Assembly: GCF_019649055.1 (NCBI RefSeq)
Contig: NW_026570232.1
Coordinates: 868,001 to 932,000, forward strand
DNA: 64,000 bases
Direction of reading: 5' to 3'
DNA from: Paramacrobiotus metropolitanus
Taxonomy: Eukaryota > Tardigrada > Eutardigrada > Parachela > Macrobiotidae
Shown here: positions 24,301 through 36,578 of the stretch, in pieces
Layout of the letters: each line of letters begins with the position of its first letter
Numbering within the stretch: position 1 is the stretch's first letter
Notes under the pieces: generated by a model
Seen by the model: only the letters and a program-made list of their open reading frames with translations
The model's database searches: none
What the model was told of the DNA's origin: nothing
Program-made: the position numbers and the translations under genes

Positions 24301-24769
24301 TACGAGGAGGAGCTACCTTGGCCCGATCAAAGGCGCAAACATGACCATAATCCGATCACTGTGCCCGCGTGTGTGCACAACGCCAAACCACCCAGGTTGG
24401 CAGCGACGTTAACCACTTGCCCGCCCGCGCGTGAAACATGGCTGTTCACCCAGCCACGGCAGCAAAGTTATTAATAAATTTAGCTCTCTAAAATTTCTTC
24501 TTTTAATAAATGGGTTTTTCGTTTAATAATAATATAATAATAAATGGCTTAATAACAAAATGGATTTTTCGTTTTTTAAATATGGCGGCCATAGCGATTG
24601 TGTCAAAGTTCTTGCCGATGTGGGTGGTTGGCCGTTTTGCGTATGCCGGCACAGTGGTTCATTTACTGCCAACCTGGGCGGTTGGGTGTTGTACACACAT
24701 GCGTGCACAGTGATCGGATTATGGTCGTGTTCGCGCCTTTGATCGGGCCAAGGTAGCTCCTCCTCGTAT
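24301..24769. mobile_element. Non-autonomous element with about 100-bp terminal inverted repeats
   Basis: Left end 24301-24403 (tacgaggaggagctaccttg ...) matches the reverse complement of the right end 24667-24769 with few changes, including the blocks ttggcccgatcaaaggcgc and ccataatccgatcactgtgc. Similarity continues inward more weakly for roughly 60 bp. The interior (about 24480-24600) is AT-rich and carries no transposase. A TA on each side could be the target duplication, as in Tc1/mariner-type elements, but this is a two-base match and could be chance. Total 469 bp, so a MITE or foldback element. Confidence 0.75.
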
Positions 24770-25664
24770 TATTAAAATTTAACATACAAACGCGCTGCAT
24801 TAAAAAATTAAAACTATTTATATGTACAGTACTTAAAACATATAACACTGTTATATGTTATAATAACAGCACAAATCTTTAATAAAGTGCCCGAAAATTT
24901 TTTCCTTTAATCGCCTGATTCAAGATTAAACTGTCAGTCTGTCAGGTCAACTGCCAGCACATCAGACGTCCTTGCCTTTTTTCCTTGTGTCCCTTTTCGA
25001 ATGCTTGCCGAGACTCGACATTACGAACTTACTCCGAAATATTTGTGGAAAACTCAGATACAAATCCATACTTGACGAAGACCTGAAACGAACCGTTACG
25101 AATTACAAAGAAAAAAACTGAATCGAATTTTGTTCGTTCAAGCCGCAGTTTCGTTTGGTGAACATCTAACTTTCCATTTTCTAAAAGCATTACGCGCACC
25201 ACTATATGGCTATAAAATTTATTGTTATTTATGAAAAAGCACTACTGATTTACAGATATTTACATACTTCACACTTGTCACTTGTTCGTTACCTATACTT
25301 CTACAGACAGAGTCAAGTACCGACTGGACGCAGGACAACACAGCTTAATGAGCCTAAATCAAACAAATAACATGCGTAATTGTACAGACAAAAATTCAAC
25401 AAGATCTGGAAGCCTGAAGCCATCGCAACGCAAGAAAGGCGAAATCGCGACGTCAAAAACTGTGCAAACTTAATTGTAAATCACTTCGGAGTCTCACACG
25501 ACCGATATGTCCGTACTAAACATATAAACCGAATAAATGAATTAGAGCAAAAACAATAGACAGGAACGCAAAAGACCGACCTCGCAGCCGAATCAACATA
25601 AAAAAGCAGGAGATTCTTCGGCAATTACGATAGAACGCGAACTTCAGGCACACCGATCCTTCGT
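24770..25664. other. Intergenic, nothing recognised
   Basis: AT-rich 0.9 kb between the inverted-repeat element and the chromo-barrel gene. No exon or repeat supported. Confidence 0.4.
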
Positions 25665-27216
25665 TCATTTTTCGACGCCAATCCACTGCGCGAAAGTCAG
25701 ATTCTCATCCGGATAGTCCCGACTCATCTCCTCCTGCCACTGCCGCTCACAACGAGCCAATTCAACGGGCTGCAGAGCGAAGATTCCTTTCTTCTGTTGG
25801 GACGACAACTTTCGCACCAACCTACGGTGGTGGCGGCAATTTCTATGTAGTACTGCGACAGCAAAAGGTAAACGGTAAGAAACGCTGGAGTATACCTTAT
25901 CTGAAGCAAGTTCCAGTAGTGCGCATAGAGTAACTGCAGCGGAAAATTCTGTCCATTCACCGAGGGACAAAACGCATCCCATTCCACAATGTCCTCGTCA
26001 AACGATTTTCCCCATCCAGTGTACCGGATTTTGTAAGCCGGGATGTCCTTGTCGTAATCTGGGCAATGATGAGGGTCGACACTGCGCAGCACCTAGCAAG
26101 TACAGCAACAATATGCAAAACGATGCAAACAAAACAAACCGGGTCGCTGGCGTTGTATTCGAAATTTCGAATTCAAAATACACAAAACATGGGTCGCTTC
26201 GCAGACACGACACTTTAGCACCCAATAAATACGCGATTAACCCGTGGTCTGTCGAAGCAAAAATACTGAACGAAAGTCATTCGCTGATTTCGCTCAAAAG
26301 CCATACACCACCTGTAAAACTGCTACCAAGTACCAACGCAACTAAAACTCGGAACGACAATTTAGCAGCCAGCAGCAGCAAAGATCATTATTTTGTAAAT
26401 ACAATGTAAAGAATGTGGAAGTGCGAGATCATATCAAAACTTATCGACAACCACGAAATACAATGAGCGTAAAATGGTAAACCAATAATTCAACGACCAT
26501 TTTAATAACTGCATGGTTAACGCACCGAGCAAGACCCACATCTTTTGCGTAAAGCACTCACCACGGCGTCGTAGTAGAAAGGCCGATAATAAACCACAAT
26601 GGCATCATCTGAAACCAAGACAAAAACGTAAAGCCGAGCAAGAAAACCCACAAAAACAAGTTTCAACCATGGTAAAGCGCAGCTCAACAGTCAACATTTT
26701 GCATTGCACAACAACCGAACTGCTGCCGAGAACCCGGGCGTTTCCCATATCTTCGAGAAAATTTTATAGTTCCATGAATGGGCACACTAGCGACCATAAT
26801 CTGAGCACGCCACAAGTCACAACGCAAATGAGCCTTTACAAAAACGACCTAACGGCAACACATTTGCGAGTTCCCTTAAAATACTCAAGACGAGCTGCTG
26901 ATATTCTATTCGAAAATCGTTTGCGTGAGAGAGCTCGTACACCTTCTGAGGCGTTGCAACGCGTACCCGGTTTGTATTTGGGCACGAAGTGGTAGTCGGG
27001 GCTGGCGTAGACCTTCTCCGTGGCTTTCTGATTGGCCGACCAGGTGAGATTGAAGCGCTCCTCCGCCGTGCGCTTCATCCAGCGTCGCAGCTTCTCGCCG
27101 CGCAGGTCTCCCTTGGCGCCGTTCACCGTCTGCTCCACTTCGACAATCTCGGGAACGGGATCCGCCTCCATGCGGTCCAACTTGCGCTTCGATCGGGATG
27201 AGGATGGGGTAGCCAT
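25665..27216 (-). CDS. Chromo-barrel (MRG15/MSL3-like) chromatin protein
   Basis: Four exons in coding order: 27216-26967, 26608-26562, 26092-25896, 25842-25665; phases 1,0,2 join to about 223 residues. The N terminus (MATPSSSRSKRKLDR) is basic and disordered. A chromo-barrel follows at about residues 80-165: KPDDAIVVYYRPFYYDAVV aligns with MRG15 EGERVLCFHGPLLYEAKCV, and YKIRYTGWGKSFDEDIVEWD with its YFIHYSGWNKNWDEWV. These positions supply the aromatic residues that read methylated histone tails in the family. After the barrel come a basic helix (RHHRRLVRKLSSQQKKG) and a short acidic end (FAQWIGVEK). No MRG domain is present, so the protein is under two thirds of MRG15. The donor at 26966 (GTACGC) was chosen because it gives the family spacing; GTGTAC at 26953 is an alternative. 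Confidence 0.65.
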
Positions 27217-28185
27217 ATAGGAGTCAACAACGAACGGACACTAGCGGAAAAACGTTCCTAAACATTTAATTTCGTTATTTTAAGACAAATTTAAGTATGC
27301 AAATGTCAATCGTAAGCTAGCAGCGATGCGGGCATGCAGATGGTGTAATCACTGTAAGCATGCAATGATCCACTATCCAGTATGGAACTCACCGAAACCA
27401 CTTAATGTGTCGAGCGCTTTTAGCGGCGGCTGATGAGGCTAACGGTGCAACGGAACTTAAGCAAGAATCCTGTATTCGAACGGCAGAAGGTTAAGAACAT
27501 CGTGATGCCCCCCTACTGCAAAATATCCAGTCCGAAACTCCGAGTCACCTGAAAAGGAAGCCAACCATTCTCAGACTAGATGTACACAGTCACATAAGAA
27601 ATTTAATTCTGAAAGGATAAAGGTCTGCAAAACACGTTAAAGGTGATTTGACTAGCAGATGATTGCTAACGATCGGAACTCACAGCTCACTCGACTTTGG
27701 GTCTCAAAAGTTAAAGACACCATCGTGAGGATTTCGACTTACTTCTTTCCAACCGAGCGAAGGTCTTAATATGTGCCAGATGAACGTAGCCGTAGCAAAC
27801 AATTTTTAAACAACCAGTACACCAAATTAATTTCCGGCTGATTAACGAAAATAATTATTAGTTTACTACTTTATCTATACGCAAAAAGAAAACTGCCAAA
27901 ATTTAACAATAAGATTTTAAGTAAAACCTGAAAAAAGAATTTGGCTTTAACTCCATTAGGCGCACTTTGTTGGCCCAGGATGTTGCAAGAGCACAGCTGC
28001 GCATTAGCACTGCACGCCGCGCGTGCAGTATTCGTATGTCTCGTTTGAAAAAATTCTTGAAAAAGAAAACCCAAACATAAGCGAACATTAATTTTGATCC
28101 ACTTATTAATTGTTGCATGTTTGTTGAATATTTTTCCGGATACAAAGATCGTTAGCGAAACATCTGCAATTTATACCTTTCAAGA
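27217..28185. other. Divergent upstream region of chromo-barrel and NDUFA11 genes
   Basis: About 970 bp between two divergent starts. A possible 5' untranslated exon of the minus gene ends near 27540 (cttttcag before gtgactcgg). A minus-strand frame around 27960-28060 is GC-richer (centred on the palindromic gcacgccgcgcgtgc at 28011) but I cannot connect it to a gene. Confidence 0.35.
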
Positions 28186-29766
28186 ATGGCGGCATGGATA
28201 CGTGAAATCTTACTTTACAAATGGTATGATACTCCGGATGGCGAGGATTGTATAAAGAAAATGATTTATTTAGGAAGGATGTCTGGAATAGCAGGTACTC
28301 GACTTGAATTTAGCATTTATTATCCTCGATTCCTTGTGCTCCGGTTTTATCGAGAATGGCAATTCTGCAGGAATGGCATTCTCCTATTTCGAAGTTGGCG
28401 CAAATCGCCATTTAATTCCCGTTCAGACCCCTACTGGATACGCGATTCGTTTTGTCAGCAGTACAGCCCCATTTGGTAAGTACGAAAACTTGTGCTGCGC
28501 ACAGTCACAGTTCGCTGTTAGTACCCTAAATTTTGTATTGGTGTACATGGTTTTAGCTATAGCGCCGAATGTTATTCTTTTTCACAGTTTTTTAATTTGA
28601 AGTATTGTCACTTTTATAGTTTTATTTGTGGATTCTGTTTTTGTAAAAATTAACGATACGTAGAATTAAATTTTAAATTTCTAAATAATTTTATTAACAA
28701 AGAAGAAACTTTGCTCAGAAGTTATGGGTGCATAAGAACAAGGTGGTAAAATCTGATTGCTTTGGAAAGCAGTTGACAATTTGCAGTAATTTGTAATATT
28801 ATTAAAAAGTAGAATGACTTAATTTTTTGATTACCGCAGTATTTTAGCAGTTTTTGTTTGCACAGTTGGTAATGCGTGAATTATGCTTCAGTATGCTTAT
28901 CATTTATGATTGCCATATGCATATGCATCTGCAAAATGTCTACAAACGAATCGATAAGAACATTAAGCAGAACCATCCGAAGCAAAACTTAAAACTTCAA
29001 GTAAGCAAGTAAGCAAAACTTGAAACTTCAAGTTTGGAGCTACAGTACAAGTGATTTCCTGCATTTGGGGGAATTTATAACTTGCTGTAGGATATATTGT
29101 TACATTGAACGATTTGTAATCGCACTTGCCGTAAGTGCGCTGTTACTACGCGTCTACACTCTACAGCATAATTTAACACTGTACAATCAACCAGAACAAT
29201 TTTTATATGCATTCTTTTACAGTGGCTGCTGGTGTAGCATTCGGAGGGGTAACTTGCCTCATGTGCTCAGCGCGCAAGAAAGATGATTTTTGGAATTACT
29301 TTTGGGGAGGCATGGCAGCCGGTGGTGTCGTGGGAGTACGCTGTAAGTTTTTCTGGTCCACAAATGACCATTTAGTTAACTGTGAAAGGCTTTTGACAGG
29401 GATGCCTTGCTTCCGATTTTAACTGCGTATTTGTTCGTGAAATGTGGTTGCAAAATGGTGTTGAAGTTAGTTGTCATTGCTTGATTTTGTTGGTCATTTA
29501 CTTTAGTCAAATCCGGTACTCTCGGAACCGTTGCCGGAATTCTTTTTGGATTTATGGCTGCGTTTAAAAAGCAAAGCAAGAAGGAAAAAGGTCTCTTCGT
29601 GTTCTTTGAACCGAGTGATGAAACTGTGGGTCAGGGTCAGTGGCAGAAATGGCGTTTCTCCTTGTCCTGGCAAAGCTTCGATAAGAGTTTGTCCAAGTAC
29701 TACGAACCACGGGGGCATACGTACTACTTCCCGTCTACCGTCGGTCCTTTCCCACCGGCTAACTGA
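28186..29766 (+). CDS. NDUFA11: NADH dehydrogenase (complex I) subunit NDUFA11-like
   Basis: Accessory subunit of mitochondrial complex I, inner membrane, Tim17/22/23-like fold. Exons 28186-28294, 28314-28475, 29223-29342, 29507-29766; all introns phase 1; about 216 residues. Family matches: YDTPDGEDCIKKM (human YWDIPDGTDCHRK), VAAGVAFGGVTCLMCSARKK ([20 protein letters not shown]), DDFWNYFWGGMAAGGVVGVR (DPLNYFLGGCAGGLTLGAR) and SGTLGTVAGILFGFMAAF. The first intron would be only 19 bp, too short to splice normally, so exon 2 may start elsewhere or the first two exons may be read through differently; the frame nevertheless agrees. The C terminus has about 65 extra residues, rich in Trp, Tyr and Phe, compared with the human protein (141 residues). 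Identification good, 5' splice pattern uncertain. Confidence 0.75.
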
Positions 29767-30374
29767 GTTTTGCGCTGAATGATGTCTTCGATAGTGTGCA
29801 AATGCATTGTTGTCATTTCACGAATTTTAAAATAGACTGTTTCGCTTGACACTGAATAATCCACAAATTCAAAGTGTTTCCTCGCGTGTGTTTTAATTTA
29901 CTTTATTCGTATGAACAACGGGTGGAATTTGTGAATATATTGTACTTAAAATCCGACCGTTGCGAATCAGAACTTTGCATTTATTGTACTCCTGACCGGC
30001 GGCAATGTTGTGATAATACGCTTTAATCACAAAGTTCATAAAATCACGGCAGATTAAACGATTCGCTCTCATGGACATAAAAACGGACATCGTCTGATAA
30101 AACTCTAAAAAAGGAAATCACCGAGACATCAAGCACTTCGTAAACAATTCTTCCGAAGTATCGCTAACCATTGGAAAACTACAAAACGTGTAAAACCACC
30201 AGACAACCGAAAACCAGCCAAACCGAAAACCAGCCAACATGGCCTACGAATTAAAAACTATCCGCAGTTCGCTAATGGACGCCCATAAAAAATCCACCGA
30301 CCACAATGACCCTTCCTGCAAAATACAGTCATTTAGTTGAAAAAAGGAATTCATGAAATCTTGAACTGCGAACC
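29767..30374 (-). other. Possible extra 3' exons of the type II glycoprotein gene
   Basis: On the minus strand two stretches look coded: about 30318-30230 (EGSLWSVDFLWASISELRIV after a tgcag acceptor) and 30115-29895 (NFVIKAYYHNIAAGQEYNK after ttttttag). Neither joins the preceding exon in phase before its stop codon, so they may be alternative ends, part of a separate small gene, or chance. Confidence 0.25.
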
Positions 30375-33300
30375 TCAAGTATGAAGTAATTCAGTGGCAT
30401 TGTGCACCAATTCATTGGCCAGTTCCTTCGCATTTTTGGCATTATTGAATGCAGTTTCTATAAAGAAACGGATCTCGTTATTAAATCAATTTCGGGATTA
30501 AAAGGACAACAAAAGACACAAAGCAGTGCAGAATTGGCTTGCTGACGGAGGATGAGGGAACTTACCAGCCTGATGCTGGGACTGCACAAAAGCCAGACGG
30601 TCCAAGGGAAGTACTGCACAAATTTTTTTCAAACGGTGAGTACGTAATTACTATACTTTTCAAGAATCTGCAGGATCTCACCGGTTGTAGCCATGCCGGG
30701 ATCGATCGGGTGATGGAAAACATGCGAAGGTGTGTCGACCGGATGAAGTACTGCAGCGGTGAATCCAACGGCCGGTTCTAGAATTGACGAAAAAACAATA
30801 GGTATAGCTCCAAAACATACTTATAGTGCTACTACCAGCCTCTTTGACGGAAACGACATCAACGTTTTCTCAGTTAATTTGATTCGCTTATTTTAAAAAC
30901 CAGACATCAACAATATGCGGCAATCTTAATTTATTATAATATTCAGTTAACGTACCAGTGACAGCGGTCGTAGTGTTCGGATCCACCAGCGCCATCAGTT
31001 TAACATTACTCTCTGATCCATCGGCATTTCGATATAACACATCAAATTCCACCGCTGTTGTGTTCGGACTAGTTGTGTTTTGACTAATGTCGAGGGCAGT
31101 CCCGTTTGAAAGGTGACCATCGGGCGCATGGAAATGCCGATCGTCGGTTACGTTCACATGTTGCTCATCCGACGGAAGGATGTCAAATGCGGCAGCCGGA
31201 GCCTGGTCTGCAAGTGCACATATTCTGAACAAAGGCGATTAATTCCTAGAAACGCACATCTTTCAACTGACACATACTGGGAAAAGTGAAATTAAAAGTA
31301 ATAGTAACGATTTCCTCAGTTCCCGTTTTTTTATACGACAAATCCGTTATATTTGTCGCCTGCGGATTATACAGCCGGATAAGTACGATCAATAACTTCT
31401 GCAGCGTTGTCAGATGTTCCCATTTGGCAATTGAGGGCACTATCACGAAGGATATTTATCTAATTACTGTTAAGAGTAATCAACAAATGCTTTCTCTTTA
31501 CGGTAAAACTTCGGTTTGATTTAGAAGCGTTCCGCAGCGACAGCTGTACGATAAACAGCCGTTATATAATCAGCTGCATCTAAACTTTTTAATTCGCTTC
31601 CGTTCCTTGATGAAAGAAGCGTTGACATGAAATACAGTGAAAATGTTGTCGCTAACATTGTTAGAAATTATCAGCAAATTAAACAAATTATTACTTACAA
31701 CAACAACAACACCTTCCGAAATATATTGGTTTTCTATTTTGTTATTCAACAACTCGTAGCGGTATGCTGGCAGCCTGTACCAGAACTTACCTGAAATCAC
31801 ATCCGAGATGTTTGTCACAAGCGTATCGGTGCCGTTTGGGAAGAACAACGGATCCGAAAGTGAACTATCAGGATCACCTACGTAAATGCACAATTTACAT
31901 GAGCGCTGTATATATTGTGCCGATATACTGATGTAAAACACAAAACTGAACAATGCATTAATTTTTTATTGTTGCAAAAACGCCACACTTTTACCTGATG
32001 TATTGGCAATGATCAATGACCTTCGGTCACCCGTATCAGCCACGTCGAAACTGATTCGGTTATCCTGATCTAAACACATAACGCATGTGAAAAAAGAATC
32101 TTCATTTTCAAAACCCAAATTTTTAGTTAACCTGGACGATGAGTCCCTGCAACGGCCACACTTTGACGACTTCCTGAAGCTGCACCATTCACATTCACTG
32201 TAAGGACAACGAATGCAATGAACGACTTTTACAAGCTGTCAGTCAACACACAAAACGGGAACAATACTGACGCTTGATGACAACGATCGCAGTGACCGCC
32301 GCTCCCACGGCCAGTATAGCCAAAATCACCACAAAGGCAATCTGAAAAGAACATAATGCGATTGAAACCTGTGACATTTAAACTACAGGTTACTAAATTT
32401 TGTAAGAAAAACTCAGCATACGTAAACTAAAGATTCTGCAGGCTCTTGTAAACGTCTCGCGAAAATTTAACTACTCACAGAAAAACAACAAAAATGCAAA
32501 ACAATTCGGCTACAAATTTTACACTAAAATGAGACAGTCGTGCTCTGAACGTTTCCAGTTAAAACGTTATTTTTGTTATAATAACAAGCAATCGAAATCG
32601 GAAAAAACCCTGCGTGACCTTACCGTCCAGCACCAGCAGGTGCAGCATCCCTTCGCATCCCGATCGATGTAGCGCTCCCGTTCGATAATTCGCTTGCGGT
32701 GCAGGCTGGGTGTACTGTCCAGCATCACTTTGGACGGCTCGCAGCGGGCGTAGACACTGTCCTCCAGCATCTGCGCAGTTCCCGGATTGGTCGGCACCAG
32801 CACGTACACCGGATTCGTGGCGCTTTTCCCCGGCAGCGGCTGGTCGTATCCGCGGTTCTCATGATACGCCGGTCCATGTCGAGCATGTTCCCAGTGGTCG
32901 CGCGGCGGAACATGGGCGTACTCCGGCTCACGGAATCCATTGGTGTGCTCCGGGCGGTTATACACGGCGCGCGGCATTTCCGGGTTCACGTGCACCTCAC
33001 GTCGATCAACAGACTCCACACGACGCGCTGGATCGTTCTGCAATAAGTTCGTTCGAAATTATTTCGAGAGGCAAGAAAACATAGAGGCGAGAAAAAATTC
33101 ACAATTAGTAGTTTACAAGGTTTATATCAACCAGCAAAGTGTAAAGGCAACAACAGAGCACCTCCAGTCGATTTGGCAGCACTCCATGCTCCCTTGACAG
33201 CTGTTTACAGGGCAGTACGTAACAGCGGTAATACGGAAAAAATAATCGAAATTTATGGCAAAATCGTCAGTGTTTAACCATATTCTGCGCTAACTGCAAA

Positions 33301-33480
33301 CGCGATGAGCCGTTTAAAAACATTGCTCGTCACGAACTTTGAAAAAACCCTTCAAATATCGGTTGGAGCCTGCACGATGGTGCTATTGCAGGAAGACTGA
33401 CTTACCGAATTCGGCAGAAAAACCGTTTGTGGCTGAAATTCTAACAGTTTATAAGCCTCCTGTCCAGTTTTGGTAGCCAT
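30375..33480 (-). CDS. Type II membrane glycoprotein, unrecognised
   Basis: Exons in coding order: 33480-33406, 33037-32624, 32341-32272, 32197-32132, 32069-31995, 31877-31791, (31573-31550, doubtful), 31439-31278, 31207-30956, 30777-30682, 30613-30566, 30457-30375. The first two introns are phase 0, all later ones phase 1. About 475 or 483 residues. The N-terminal 160 residues are polar and charged with no signal peptide; then CCTCWCWT leads into a single transmembrane helix IAFVVILAILAVGAAVTAIV, and the rest would be extracellular. It carries many N-glycosylation sequons (NGTD, NISD, NITD, NFTF, NVTD, NGTA, NTTS, NTTT, NATE). The segment HLTTLQKLLIVLIRLY to EEIVTITFNF has the look of a SEA-like alpha/beta module, which is a guess. 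Cysteine-cluster before the helix suggests palmitoylation. No family match found. Confidence 0.6.
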
Positions 33481-34092
33481 AAATAATAAATTTAATGTGA
33501 ACCAGGTGCGGGAAAGCCGGGAAAATGATAAAATGTAGCGCAGAAGGTCACCGGTCTTAAAAACGAAAAACTGAAGAATTCGAGAAATGACTGCTTCGCC
33601 AGTCTGGGGAAAAATTCTGCAGGCCGTAGTCTGGAAACTCAGACATATAGGCCCCAATGCGGTGCACAAAATAGCCGCCCCATTCCCGTACGTACAGTGC
33701 AGTTCGAATCCAATTGAACAATCCTGACCGCTGACGTACATACGCACTGTATGGTGCAGTGCACGGTCCGTGCACCGGCTCTCGAGTACGTACGGCACAG
33801 TGCAGAACTTCCTCTCGGCACTTTCAAATGACCAATCCGAAGAACGAAGATAGAGAAGATCAGGTGAGCGATAGTATTAAAAATTTTAAAAGCAGTATTT
33901 CTATTGTGCTAGTACTCACTTTTTATACAGTAATGAAATAATTTTATTATCGTGTTGTTATGTTATATTAGTTATCGACTTATCGTGTTGTTATGATTTT
34001 TTTATGTTGCGTTCGATTATAACGCATTATTCTGAGAGTTATACGACTGGAGAATTCCTGTTCTTCCCTCCTCTGTCCTGCTCTTAGCAAGC
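33481..34092. other. Divergent upstream region
   Basis: About 600 bp between the glycoprotein start (minus) and the next plus-strand gene. Contains clustered short palindromes around 33685-33800 (gtacgtac, gtgcacggtccgtgcac). A small plus frame starting MTNPKNEDREDQ (33828) has a donor-like gtgagc after it but no signal for a gene. Confidence 0.3.
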
Positions 34093-34675
34093 ATGACGTT
34101 GGCTGTTCTCGTCTTGTGTTGTGCCTTGTTTTCCTTTTCCGGTAAGGCTCAGTGAAAACGGTCGAACTGCCTTTCGCTTCCAGCTGCATGCTGCGCACTT
34201 ATGGTACTCGTACATTTGTTTAGAATCCAGCAGCTCTCCACCATCCAATCCCTTTCCCAACGGCATCGACCTGAGCCAGGATCAGCAGGAGTTCACTTTC
34301 AAGAGCAGCACCTTCAAGCTGTCCATTCCCGGCGGACCCAGCTTCATCCTGCCGCCTGGCTATCAACTTCCGCCCGATGTCATGGCGCAACTGCAGGCGC
34401 AAGCAGCTCAAAGCAGCAGTGCGGCGCCGCCAGCGCAGGCGCTGCAACCGACGCCGTCCGCTCTGCTTCCGCCACCCGTTACCAAACCGCAGCAGAAACC
34501 TCCGATCCCCACACCGATTCCACATGCAGCGCCTGCTCCGAAACCCAAACATCCGGCCGCTACGGAGTATTACGGGGAAAGCGGAGGATATGCCGGATAC
34601 GGTGTGCGTCGCTACGGCGCGGGAAACAGCAACGGACGGAATGCGCCGCCGGCCCTGGCCAGCAATGACTACTGA
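34093..34675 (+). CDS. Secreted Pro/Ala/Gln-rich protein
   Basis: Two exons, 34093-34141 and 34224-34675, phase 1 intron of 82 bp (GTAAGG to TTTAG); about 166 residues. Exon 1 is purely a signal peptide, MTLAVLVLCCALFSFSG. Mature part: Ser/Pro start, FTFKSSTFKLSIPGGPSF (a possible beta segment), LPPGYQLPPDVMAQLQAQ, then Ala/Gln/Pro-rich tract and PKPKHPAATEYYGESGGY, ending in Gly/Tyr/Arg-rich RRYGAGNSNGR. No mature cysteines. The GGYAGYG motif recalls structural cuticle or silk-like proteins but is short. The ATG at 34093 was preferred over an in-frame upstream reading because it gives the signal peptide. Not recognised. Confidence 0.65.
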
Positions 34676-35663
34676 TTCCGACGGAATTGTTTATTAAGTT
34701 ACTAGTACAGTACTTTTCTCTTTCCTTTGTGAAATTTCTAAGGTGAGCTATATCCGGTGATGCATGTCGGAATAAGTCTTGCTAAAAGACTAAGATGGTC
34801 TGAATTTCTAATCCAATGCATTAACGCAAGTAAAGAATTTTTTGCCAAATACTATGTTGACAAATAAATGGAAATACTGTGCGCAGTAAAAATTTACTGG
34901 TTCCAAGTAAATCGCAATAGATATAGTTCTTTGGGTAGAGCTAAAAATTGATCGTAATTTATTTTAAATAATAATAACACATTTACTGTATTGTAAGGAA
35001 GAAATAAATGAAAATGCTACTGAAAATGTAAAATAATAATGTAAAGGGAAAAACTTGGGCGGTGCTAATTTAAATAATTTTCTCTACGAGTATTGCACTT
35101 GTGGTTGTTTTGTTTTCTACCTGACAAAGCAAAAGAACTACCCTAGACGTCTGTATGGCAGACTGGTAAAGCTACTCGTACCATATCAATGCTACACCAT
35201 CTGTGCAGAAATAGAGCACATGCAATATTGCACTCGTACTCCTAAAACGGTAATTATTGTGTCCTTTATTATTTTGTGGGATCAGGATGCCTGCAACTTG
35301 GGCTTTCATCATTACATGTACGCCGATTATTCCCTGTCCAGACAACCCAGGTGAATTCTCATTGTTGGTTGTAGCTATTGTTGCAATCATTGCAGTGTAT
35401 GGTTAACAAAATACACATTGGTGTATCTTTGTAGGTGACTGGGTCAAGCATAATGGAACAAGCGAAAGATCACCTTTCTGTTCGATGCAATTTCTAATAA
35501 CACACCGTATTCGCTTTCTGTAGATTTCACTTTCAGTTTTAGTCGCAGCACTGTGTCTTGCAAGATTCTACGTCTCCGATTTATGATATCTGTATCCGGG
35601 TTTGCTTTCAGTTTCGGTGCAAATACATTATCCATATTTTCGCTGGACGTAAAAATTCTCTAC
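34676..35663. other. Intergenic, nothing supported
   Basis: About 1 kb of AT-rich DNA between two secreted-protein genes. Several short frames, none with a convincing splice context. Confidence 0.35.
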
Positions 35664-36479
35664 ATGAGCGAAAGCATGAGCTTCCCGGGGCAGACATGTT
35701 CCATTCTGATTATTTTAATTTTGTTTTTCGACAACGTTTTAAGGATAGCAGATGCACATGTGGATTTGACAACGGGATACACAGCCTACGCTTCGCATCC
35801 TCACCATCAGCGTGACAAACGACAATTATCACAACTCCCGACTCGTAAGCAGACAGTAGTAAGCGCTTGTAACTGGGTGACCTTTAAAACAATAAGCAAT
35901 ACAATTCTGAATACAGTACTTTAAAATTGTGGTACCTGTAAGTGTACTAGCTTCTCAGTCCTTCAGCCGGGATGTTTTACGCACAACACTCCTATAAAAA
36001 CTGCAAAGTTATATTTGTATATAGTCGTAATATGACCGTATTGTATTAGGGTATTAGGGTACCTTTGCATTCACGTTCAGGTTCAGTTTTAAACAATGGT
36101 TGACCTTTTCTCTCATCTTCGTAATAGCAACTTTTCAACCATATGACTCGATGTACCGACCACAAGCGAAAGGCCGTACTAATGATTTGGAAACCGAAAT
36201 GATGCAGAAGCTGGATGCTCTGATGCAGAGTAAAATTCTCGAAAAATTCAATTCCGAACTGGAAGCAAAGATGAAAGAAGTAAGACCCACAGGGCATCAG
36301 TACGAAGTTGTTGTAGTTTCGTTTTTATAAGACATTGACCTATTGTAATGTGTGTAACACGCAGTTGCAGCGTTTTTAAATAAAATAAATATAAATAATG
36401 TAAATATAAATACAAATAGATTCAAATATAAATACTTAAAATTTAATATAGATTCAAAGATATAGATTTAATATAGATT

Positions 36480-36578
<99 letters not shown>

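Noticed and set aside
27871-28145. Two overlapping minus-strand frames near a gcacgccgcgcgtgc palindrome
   Set aside because: Both frames are open only because of local base composition; no chain to the chromo-barrel gene could be built.
33640-33830. Transposon ends suggested by gtacgtac and gtgcac palindromes
   Set aside because: Only short palindromes are present; no pair of longer inverted arms or target duplication could be matched.
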